DNA of 64,000 bases from Streptosporangiaceae bacterium (GTDB taxonomy: Bacteria > Actinomycetota > Actinomycetes > Streptosporangiales > Streptosporangiaceae), in NCBI GenBank assembly GCA_025964695.1, contig JAOPYK010000007.1, positions 1 through 64,000 on the forward strand. The letters run 5' to 3'. Under the pieces are notes generated by a model that was not told the origin of the DNA, did no database searches, and saw nothing but the letters and a program-made list of their open reading frames with translations. The position numbers and the translations under genes were made by a program. Shown here one piece after another: positions 56,593-64,000 of this stretch (positions within the stretch are counted from its first letter, which is position 1; each line of letters opens with the position of its first letter).

Positions 56593-57369
56593 TCAATCCC
56601 ACCAGAAGGACCAGTGAGCGCCGCCGATCAGTCCGGCGGCGTATTCCTCGAAGGTCACTCCACCCTGCCAGATGTTGTCCGGGCAGAAGGCGTGATGCTC
56701 GGCGGCGATATGGCGGGCGTGGCCGATCGTGGTCGGCGGCGCGGCCACGGAGAGGTACAGCGTGTCGAACCCCACCTTGACGACCCGTACCCCGAACCGG
56801 TCCTCCCAGGACCGGAGGACGGCCGAGATCTCCTGCGGGTGGCCGGTGTGGTTGCACGGCCCGGCCCAGCCGCAGGCGGCCGGGACGTCCGCGCCGCGCC
56901 CGGCCGGCACCAGCCCGAGCAGCACACCCTCGGCGCCGAGACTCCCGGCGAGCTCACGTGCCACCTCCTCCGGGTCCGCGAGGCCGGCGCCCCGTGCGGC
57001 CGGTCCCGGCCAGGACCGGTACGGAAGCCCGGCGCCGTCCTCGTCGTCCTCGGTCACCTCGGCCCAGAACCGGCGGAGGACGCCGTCCGCGGTGAGCGCG
57101 TCCACGGCCCCGATGGACCTCGGGGAGAGCTCACCGACATGCCAGGGACGGCCCGCGTCGCCGGGCAGGGCCTCCAGCAGCAGCGGACAAAGCCCGGTCT
57201 TCAGGTGATCGCCGAACAGCCGTCTCCACTGCTCCACCGCGTCCGGGACCGGCCCATCCGATACCCACATCACCGGGCGGCCCGCCCACATGTCGTCGGC
57301 GAAATCCAGGTCGGGAACGATCAGACGACCTGGCGGCAGGCCGTCCGGAAGGGAGTCCAGGGGAGACAT
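56593..57369 (-). CDS. DUF4253-family protein
   Basis: A 258-residue cytosolic protein. The C-terminal half (SAVLRSWEDRFGVRVVKVGF, then LYLSVAAPPTT, AAEHHAFCPDNIWQG) is the DUF4253 signature. Its function is not known; members are often fused to or near SMI1/KNR4-like proteins. TAGATT lies 6 nt before the ATG, so a leaderless transcript is probable. Confidence 0.88.
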   Translation of the reverse strand: MSPLDSLPDGLPPGRLIVPDLDFADDMWAGRPVMWVSDGPVPDAVEQWRRLFGDHLKTGLCPLLLEALPGDAGRPWHVGELSPRSIGAVDALTADGVLRRFWAEVTEDDEDGAGLPYRSWPGPAARGAGLADPEEVARELAGSLGAEGVLLGLVPAGRGADVPAACGWAGPCNHTGHPQEISAVLRSWEDRFGVRVVKVGFDTLYLSVAAPPTTIGHARHIAAEHHAFCPDNIWQGGVTFEEYAAGLIGGAHWSFWWD

Positions 57370-57381
57370 GCCGGGAATCTA
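57370..57381 (-). promoter_or_regulatory. Leaderless-type -10 box of the DUF4253 gene
   Basis: TAGATT (57376-57381, minus strand) ends 6 nt before the ATG at 57369. Confidence 0.45.
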
Positions 57382-57471
57382 TCCGCCCGTACCCTCGTCC
57401 GCCGTGATCTGGCAGTTCGTGTCCCGAGGTGTCTCAGGCACGACGCCGAGATCACGGCGGGAGCGGTGTGC

Positions 57472-58977
57472 TCAGCCGGGGACGCCCAGGCGCTCGAGGA
57501 TGAGCTCGCGGGCGCGGCCGGCGTCGGCCTGGCCACGGCTGGCCTTCATGACCGCGCCGACGAGGGCGCCGGCCGCCGCGACCTTGCCGGACCGGACCTT
57601 GTCCGCGGCGTCGGCGTTGTCCGCGATCACCTGGTCGATGATCCCGAACAGGGCCCCGTCGTCACTGACCACCTTCAGTCCACGGGCGGCGACGACCTCG
57701 TCGGGTCCGCCCTCACCGGCCAGCACGCCCTCGAAGACCTGGCGGGCCAGCTTGTCATTGAGCTCCCCCGAGTCGACCAGCGCCTGGACGCGGGCCACCT
57801 GGCCCGCCGTGATCGGCAGACCGGCCAACTCGACTCCCTGCGCGGTGGCCCGCCGGGACAGCTCGTTCATCCACCACTTGCGGGCGGATCCGGGATCGGC
57901 GCCGGCCGCGATGGTCTCCTCAATCAGGTCGAGGGCCCCGGCGTTGACGACGTCCTGCAGTTCCTTGTCGCTAAGGCCCCACTCCCCCTGCACCCGCCTG
58001 CGGCGGGCGGCGGGCAGCTCCGGCAGACCCGCCCGGATCTCCTCGACCCACTCCCGGGAGGGGGCCATCGGCACCAGGTCGGGCTCGGGGAAGTAGCGGT
58101 AGTCCTGCGCCTCTTCCTTGCTGCGCCCGCTGGTGGTCGTGCCGGTGTCCTCATGGAAGTGCCGGGTCTCCTGGTGGATCCGGCCGCCGTCTGCCAGCAC
58201 CGCCGCCTGCCGCTCGATCTCGGACCGAACGGCCCGCTCGACCGACCGCAGCGAGTTCACGTTCTTGGTCTCGGTGCGGGTGCCCCATTCGGCCGCGCCG
58301 CGCGGCATGAGCGAGACGTTGACGTCGAAACGCATGGAGCCCTCCTCCATGCGGACGTCGGAGACGCCGAGGGCGCGGACCAGCTCGCGCAGTTCGGCGC
58401 CGTAGGCCTTGGCGACCTTGGGCGCCTTGACGTCGGTCCCCTCGATCGGCTTGGTGACGATCTCCACGAGCGGGATGCCGGCCCTGTTGTAGTCGACCAG
58501 TGAGTGGTCGGCACCCTGAATCCGGCCGGTAGAGCCGCCGACGTGCTGCGACTTCCCGGTGTCCTCCTCCATGTGGACCCGCTCGATCTCGACGCGGTAG
58601 GTCTTGCCGTCGACCTCGACGTCGAGGTGACCGTCGACGCAGATCGGCTCGTCGTACTGCGAGATCTGGTAGTTCTTCGGCATGTCCGGATAGAAGTAGT
58701 TCTTCCGGGCGAACCGGCACCACTCCACGATCGAGCAGTTCAGCGCCAGCCCGATCTTGATGATGCTCTCGATGGCGGCCTGGTTGGCCACCGGCAGCGA
58801 GCCGGGCAGGGCCAGGCAGACCGGGCACACCTGGGTGTTGGGCGGCGCGCCGAACCCCGTCGGGCAGCTGCAGAACATCTTCGAGTTCGTGCCCAGCTCG
58901 ACGTGGGTCTCCAGGCCGAGCACCGGCTCGAACCTGGCGAGGGCCTCGTCGTAGGGCATCGTCGTCATGGTGGTCAC
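57472..58977 (-). CDS. gatB: Asp/Glu-tRNA amidotransferase subunit B
   Basis: A 501-residue subunit of the enzyme turning Glu-tRNA(Gln) or Asp-tRNA(Asn) into the amide. It has the kinase-like cradle domain with [14 protein letters not shown], the zinc-site cysteines (CSCP and CPVC), [19 protein letters not shown] and the C-terminal YqeY-like domain (about 355-500). The GTG at 58977 overlaps the gatA stop by 4 nt and has GGAGG 7 nt upstream. The next in-frame ATGs are at 58968 and 58959. Confidence 0.97.
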   Translation of the reverse strand: MTTMTTMPYDEALARFEPVLGLETHVELGTNSKMFCSCPTGFGAPPNTQVCPVCLALPGSLPVANQAAIESIIKIGLALNCSIVEWCRFARKNYFYPDMPKNYQISQYDEPICVDGHLDVEVDGKTYRVEIERVHMEEDTGKSQHVGGSTGRIQGADHSLVDYNRAGIPLVEIVTKPIEGTDVKAPKVAKAYGAELRELVRALGVSDVRMEEGSMRFDVNVSLMPRGAAEWGTRTETKNVNSLRSVERAVRSEIERQAAVLADGGRIHQETRHFHEDTGTTTSGRSKEEAQDYRYFPEPDLVPMAPSREWVEEIRAGLPELPAARRRRVQGEWGLSDKELQDVVNAGALDLIEETIAAGADPGSARKWWMNELSRRATAQGVELAGLPITAGQVARVQALVDSGELNDKLARQVFEGVLAGEGGPDEVVAARGLKVVSDDGALFGIIDQVIADNADAADKVRSGKVAAAGALVGAVMKASRGQADAGRARELILERLGVPG

Positions 58978-60485
58978 TTGGCGGCCTCCGCAAGTTCCGG
59001 GGCCTTGGCCAGCAGCGGGCCACCCCAGCGGTCGTTCAGGGCGGCCTCGACGGCCGCGCCGACCCGGTAGACCCGGTCATCGGCGAGCACCGGGGCCATG
59101 ATCTGCAGGCCGACCGGCAACCCGTCCTCGTCGGCCAGCCCGCACGGCACCGAGATGGCGGCGTTGCCGGCCAGGTTGGACGGGATCGTGCACAGGTCGG
59201 CGAGGTACATCGCCATCGGGTCGTCGGCGCGTTCCCCGATCGGGAAGGCGGTGGTCGGCGTGGTCGGCGATATCAGCACGTCCACCTGCTCGAACGCGGC
59301 GTCGAAGTCCCGGGTGATCAGCGTGCGGACCTGCTGGGCCCTGCCGTAGTAGGCGTCGTAGTAGCCGCTGGACAGCGCGTAGGTACCCAGGATGATCCGG
59401 CGCTTGACCTCCGCCCCGAAGCCCTCGGCCCGGGTCAGCGCCATGACCTCCTCCGCCGAGTGCGAGCCGTCGTCGCCGACCCGCAGGCCGTAGCGCATGG
59501 CGTCGAACCGGGCCAGGTTGGAGGAGCACTCCGACGGCGCGATGAGGTAGTACGCGGGCAGCGCGTATGAGAACGACGGGCAGGAGACCTCGACGACCTT
59601 GGCGCCCAGCGACTCCAGCAGCTCCACGGCCTCGTTGAAGCGGGCCAGGACGCCCGGCTGGTAGCCGTCGGAGGCGCCTCCGAACTCCTTCACCACGCCG
59701 ATGCGCAGGCCGTTGACGTCGGCCTGCCGGGCCGCCGCCACCACCGGTGGCACGGGCGCGTCGATCGAGGTGGAGTCCATCACGTCGTGCCCGGAGAACG
59801 CCTCGTGCAGCAGGGCCGCGTCCAGGACGTTGCGGGCGAAGGGCCCGGGGGTGTCGAGCGAGGAGGCGAACGCGATCATCCCGTACCGGGACGCTCCGCC
59901 ATAGGTCGGCTTCACGCCGACCAGCCCGGTTACGGCGGCGGGCTGCCGGATGGAGCCCCCGGTGTCGGTCCCGGTGCCCAGCGGCGCCTCGTACGCGGCG
60001 ACCGCCGCCGAGGAGCCGCCCGAGGAGCCGCCGGGGATCCGGGTCAGATCCCAGGGGTTGTGCGTGGGACCGTACGCGCTGTTCTCCGTGGAAGAGCCCA
60101 TTGCGAACTCGTCCATGTTGGTCTTGCCGAGGATCACCAGCCCGGCGGCCCGCAGCCGCGCGCTGACCGTCGCGTCGTAGGGCGGCCGCCAGCCCTCCAG
60201 GATCCTGGAGCCGGCAGTGGTCGGCATGTCCTCGGTGACGAAGACGTCCTTGTGCGCGATCGGGACCCCGGCCAGCGGGCCGAGCTCGTTCCCCGCGGCC
60301 CGGCGGGCGTCCACGGCCCGCGCCTGCTCCAGGACGTTGTCCGCGTCGACGTGCAGGAACGCGTGGACCTGCTCGTCGACCGCCGCGATCCGGTCCAGGT
60401 GCGCCTGCGCCACCTCGACGGCGGAGACCTCGCCCGAGCCGATCATGGCGGCCAGCTCGGTGGCCGTCTTCCTGATGATGCTCAC
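58974..60485 (-). CDS. gatA: Asp/Glu-tRNA amidotransferase subunit A
   Basis: A 503-residue amidase-signature enzyme freeing ammonia from glutamine. The catalytic Lys is in [11 protein letters not shown], and the Ser-cisSer pair in [14 protein letters not shown] and [14 protein letters not shown]. It starts with GTG behind GGGGGG, 118 bp after gatC, and is coupled with gatB. Confidence 0.97.
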   Translation of the reverse strand: MSIIRKTATELAAMIGSGEVSAVEVAQAHLDRIAAVDEQVHAFLHVDADNVLEQARAVDARRAAGNELGPLAGVPIAHKDVFVTEDMPTTAGSRILEGWRPPYDATVSARLRAAGLVILGKTNMDEFAMGSSTENSAYGPTHNPWDLTRIPGGSSGGSSAAVAAYEAPLGTGTDTGGSIRQPAAVTGLVGVKPTYGGASRYGMIAFASSLDTPGPFARNVLDAALLHEAFSGHDVMDSTSIDAPVPPVVAAARQADVNGLRIGVVKEFGGASDGYQPGVLARFNEAVELLESLGAKVVEVSCPSFSYALPAYYLIAPSECSSNLARFDAMRYGLRVGDDGSHSAEEVMALTRAEGFGAEVKRRIILGTYALSSGYYDAYYGRAQQVRTLITRDFDAAFEQVDVLISPTTPTTAFPIGERADDPMAMYLADLCTIPSNLAGNAAISVPCGLADEDGLPVGLQIMAPVLADDRVYRVGAAVEAALNDRWGGPLLAKAPELAEAAK

Positions 60486-60603
60486 ATGTACCCCCCGCTC
60501 ATTTCCGGGGCGCCCACAGGCGCCGGCGTTCCCCGTCGCCCGGTTGCTCGTGACCGGCTCCCGTGCTCCCCGGTCCCGCCGGCGAGGCGCCCTTCCAGCT
60601 CGC

Positions 60604-60900
60604 TCACGCTTCCTCCTCCAGAATCCTCGGCACGCGGAAACGCTGTTCCTCTGCGGCCGGGGCGCCTGACAGCGCCTGCTCCGGAGTGAGGCCCTGGCGG
60701 GCCTCGTCCGGCCGGAAGACGTTCGTCAGCGGCACCGCGTGGGAGGTCGGCGGGATGTCCTCCGCCGTCACCTCCTGCACACGTGCGACCGCGGCGATGA
60801 TCACGTCGAGCTGGGCGGCGAGATGATCGAGCTCATCATCGCCGAGCGCCAGCCGGGACAGCCGGGCGAGGTGGGCGACCTCGTCACGGGTGATGGACAT
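60604..60900 (-). CDS. gatC: Asp/Glu-tRNA amidotransferase subunit C
   Basis: A 98-residue linker subunit: [20 protein letters not shown] at the start, [14 protein letters not shown] in the middle, and [10 protein letters not shown] at the end. It is the first gene of gatCAB. The ATG at 60900 fits the family; an in-frame ATG at 60948 would add 16 residues and sits on a TAAGAT box. Confidence 0.95.
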   Translation of the reverse strand: MSITRDEVAHLARLSRLALGDDELDHLAAQLDVIIAAVARVQEVTAEDIPPTSHAVPLTNVFRPDEARQGLTPEQALSGAPAAEEQRFRVPRILEEEA

Positions 60901-61012
60901 AGTAGAAACCGTTTCAGAGATCAAGAGATCGAGTGGGTTCACCGTCATCTTAGGCCGTGTGAACAGTGCCGACCCACTCGTTTACGCTGTGATGATCGAC
61001 CTGGGAGGACCG

Positions 61013-63193
61013 TCAGGCGATGAACTTCGAGTCGATGGTGTGCGGCGGATCCGGTTGCGGCACGGACACCGGTGACGTGGTGGACCAGGCGTGCAGCCAG
61101 GACGTCGCGGTCTCGGCGTCCATGGGGCGGCCGAAATGCCAGCCCTGCGCCGCGTCGCAGCCCATGTCGCGCAGGAACTGCGCAGTCCGGGCATCCTCGA
61201 CTCCCTCGGCCACCGAGCGCAGCCCGAGGGTCCGCACCAGATCGATGATCGATCTCACGATCACGACATCGTCCGAGGCCCTGCTCTCACCGGCGTGACC
61301 ACGCCCGGCGGAGCTCGCGGTGAGCCGCTGGACGAACGAGGCGTCGATCTTGATCTCCTCGACCGGCAGCCGCTTCAGCCTGACCAGGGAGGAGTAGCCG
61401 GTGCCGAAGTCGTCGAGGCTCAGCGGGATGCCGAGCTGGGCGAGCGCCTGCACGGTCTCCCCCGCGTAGGCGGGCTCGTTCATGAGGATCCGCTCGGTGA
61501 TCTCCAGCTGGAGTGCCGCGGTGGGCAGCCGGTGCCGCGCCAGGCCCGCCGTGATCGTCTCGGCGAGACCGGCGTCCAGCAGGTCCCGGCCGGAGGCGTT
61601 GATCGCGACCTGCACGCACAACCCCGCCTCCCACCAGGCGGAGGCCTGGGCGAGGGCCAGGTCGACCACGTAGTGGGTGATGGCGCGCATGAGGTAGGTC
61701 TGCTCGACGATCGGCAGGAATTCGTCCGGGCCGACCAATCCGCGCTTGGGATGCCGCCAGCGCAGCAGCGCCTCCATCCCGACCAGCCGGCCGTCGGCCA
61801 GCCCGATCTTCGGCTGGAAGTACAGCTCCAGCTCCTCGCGGTCGATCGCGCGGCGCAGGTCCCCGAGCATGCCGAGCCGCGCCGGGGAGTTGCGGTCCTT
61901 GATCGGTGAGTAGATCTCGACGCCGGATCGGCTCTCCTTCGCGACGTACATCGCCACGTCGGCCCGTTGGAGCAGCAATTCGAAGTCCGGGGCGTGGTCG
62001 GGGTGCAGCGCGATGCCGACGCTGGCCTCGAGGTCGAACGACATGCCGTCCAGCCGTACGGGTTCGCTGAGCGCGGCGCGCAGCCGGGCGGCGACCTCGC
62101 GGGCCGCCTGCTCGTCCCGTACGGACGGCAGCAGCACCGCGAACTCGTCCCCGCCGAGCCGTGCGACCAGGTCGCCGGGGCGCACGCTGTGTGTGAGCCG
62201 ATGCGCCACCAGCTGCAGCAACCGGTCGCCGGTGGGGTGGCCCAGCGTGTCGTTGACCTCCTTGAAACGGTCCAGGTCGAGCAGGAACAATCCGACCCGC
62301 CGGTCCGTGGGCACACCGGCCGGCCGGCCCCGGGCCGCGTGACCCCGGCCCGGCACCCCCCAGGTCCGCCGCGCCTCGGCCAGCGCCTCCTCGGTGCGGA
62401 CGATCAGCAGCTTGCGGTTGGGCAGTCCGGTGAGCGCGTCGTGCAGGGCCTGGTGCTCACGCCGCACCGATCCCGAGGCGTTGAGGTACACGGCGACGAA
62501 GGGCAGCACGATCAGTGGCAGGAACGCCGCCGAGCGCGCCATCGCCACCACCACCAGCGGCGACAGCCCGAGCAGGGCGAGATGCACGAGCAGCTGATAG
62601 CCGAAGTCCAGGCGCAGCGCCTTCCCGAGCGAGATGCGCTCGTGCAGTGCGATGGCCGCCGCGACCATGGTGTCGTTCATGAGGAAGTACGTGGCGCCGG
62701 CGAGCGCGATGATGGGCAGATCGGTGCCGTGCGGGACCCACGGATGAGCCGCGGAACCCGTCTTGCCGAACGCGGCCAGGACCAGCGACGCCGCCCCCAT
62801 GCTCACCATGAACTGGGCGGCGTTGAAGACGTTGCGGTGCGGAGCCCTGCGCCGCAGCACACCGCAGACCAGCACGGCCACCGTCTGGAGGGCGGCGGCG
62901 ACCGGCAGCCCGCCGTACAGCAGCGCGGCGAACGCGAACGTCGTGGAAGCGGTCGCGCCGTTGTTCTCGTTCAACCCGGGGGTGATGATCGGCCGGAGTT
63001 CGCCCACCACGATGAGGCAGCCGAGCAGCCAGAACAGGGGGCTGCGGACGGTGGTCTGCACGTCGTCCATGGACAGCCCGGCGGCGGTCGCGCCGACCAC
63101 GACCGCGCCGACGACCGTGACGCACACGATGTAGACCCACAGTGGGGACCCCCGGCGCGGCAGGGTGTCCCGGGTGTTGTTCGGGTCCTTCAT
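61013..63193 (-). CDS. Membrane GGDEF-EAL protein
   Basis: A 726-residue protein. A membrane sensor part with about eight helices (20-235) leads into GGDEF (about 245-425; RLGGDEFAVLL) and EAL (about 435-690). EALLRW, the Asn of INASGRD, the Glu of EITERIL, DDFGTGYSSL, EIKIDASFV, SVAEGVED and AAQGWHFGRP are all kept. A 20-residue basic insert lies between the GGDEF start and its catalytic loop. The ATG at 63193 lies after GAGG. No PAS domain is present, unlike the 53525 protein. An IR GGTAAC/GTTACC (63359-63379) lies upstream. Confidence 0.93.
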   Translation of the reverse strand: MKDPNNTRDTLPRRGSPLWVYIVCVTVVGAVVVGATAAGLSMDDVQTTVRSPLFWLLGCLIVVGELRPIITPGLNENNGATASTTFAFAALLYGGLPVAAALQTVAVLVCGVLRRRAPHRNVFNAAQFMVSMGAASLVLAAFGKTGSAAHPWVPHGTDLPIIALAGATYFLMNDTMVAAAIALHERISLGKALRLDFGYQLLVHLALLGLSPLVVVAMARSAAFLPLIVLPFVAVYLNASGSVRREHQALHDALTGLPNRKLLIVRTEEALAEARRTWGVPGRGHAARGRPAGVPTDRRVGLFLLDLDRFKEVNDTLGHPTGDRLLQLVAHRLTHSVRPGDLVARLGGDEFAVLLPSVRDEQAAREVAARLRAALSEPVRLDGMSFDLEASVGIALHPDHAPDFELLLQRADVAMYVAKESRSGVEIYSPIKDRNSPARLGMLGDLRRAIDREELELYFQPKIGLADGRLVGMEALLRWRHPKRGLVGPDEFLPIVEQTYLMRAITHYVVDLALAQASAWWEAGLCVQVAINASGRDLLDAGLAETITAGLARHRLPTAALQLEITERILMNEPAYAGETVQALAQLGIPLSLDDFGTGYSSLVRLKRLPVEEIKIDASFVQRLTASSAGRGHAGESRASDDVVIVRSIIDLVRTLGLRSVAEGVEDARTAQFLRDMGCDAAQGWHFGRPMDAETATSWLHAWSTTSPVSVPQPDPPHTIDSKFIA

Positions 63194-63399
63194 CACCATC
63201 CTCGTAGGATCCGGAGGCCATCGCACCGGGGGTTCCAGGTTCGAGGTGCTGAAGGGAGAGTACGACCTTCGCACAACTTCGCGAAACCGATTGCGCACGT
63301 TCTGTTACTTTTCAAGCAAATCGACACGCACCCCCTCAGTAGTCGAATGATACCGCTTGGTAACTTTAACCTGGTTACCCGTGCAACGACCACCCCGTG

Positions 63400-64000
<601 letters not shown>

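Overview
The window is GC-rich DNA (third codon positions almost all G or C) from an actinomycete. Support comes from mycothiol-type PIG-L and DinB-like enzymes, an MhuD-like haem monooxygenase, several start codons that sit 6-7 nt after a TANNNT -10 box (leaderless mRNAs), and the gene orders ilvBNC-serA, cimA-ilvE-leuB and gatCAB-ligA. A Streptosporangiales-type genome (Streptosporangium/Nonomuraea-like) fits best, but that is inference. The window is chromosomal. No intact insertion sequence, prophage or CRISPR array was seen.

Layout. 1-5.8 kb: nitroreductase, DinB-like protein, lipoprotein, secreted Asp-box beta-propeller, PIG-L deacetylase. 5.9-13.9 kb: an envelope-stress-type module, with a response regulator and a histidine kinase placed on either side of an oppositely oriented lipoprotein/ABC/ABC/FtsX operon, then an orphan degenerate ABC ATPase. 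13.9-16.4 kb: a Wzm/Wzt-type polysaccharide exporter beside a TetR regulator with two operator-like palindromes. 16.5-22.7 kb: NAD kinase and a formate dehydrogenase operon (Mo/Fe-S catalytic subunit, Fe-S subunit, NrfD membrane anchor). 23.2-28.4 kb: a stress group (two SRPBCC paralogues, hemerythrin, CsbD, KatE, cyanase).

28.4-33.8 kb is the accessory-looking stretch. It holds fossils of a two-component system, an ABC exporter preceded by a 39-codon cationic proline-rich ORF and a hairpin, a fragment of an ABC-2 permease, a 17-bp hairpin, and a secreted M28 peptidase. Two 46-bp direct repeats (40/46 identical) bracket it, and tRNA-Glu and tRNA-Gln genes border it on the right.

34.2-39.8 kb: small metabolic and regulatory genes (DUF2461, FAH-family, a VOC-ArsR-SRPBCC operon, a membrane-anchored CBM2-like protein, an MhuD-like monooxygenase, GNAT). 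39.8-53.4 kb: branched-chain amino acid and serine synthesis (cimA, ilvE, leuB, serA, ilvC, ilvN, ilvB), all on the minus strand. Both cimA and ilvB have readable leader-peptide attenuators. A ROK regulator, an FhuF-like protein and a PadR regulator lie between them. 53.5-64 kb: two GGDEF-EAL membrane proteins on either side of DUF4253 and gatCAB, ending in the 3' part of ligA.

The most promising undescribed feature is the small cationic peptide ORF-hairpin-ABC exporter unit at 28.9-30.9 kb. It could be a secreted proline-rich peptide with its exporter, or a ribosome-sensing leader ORF that controls the exporter.
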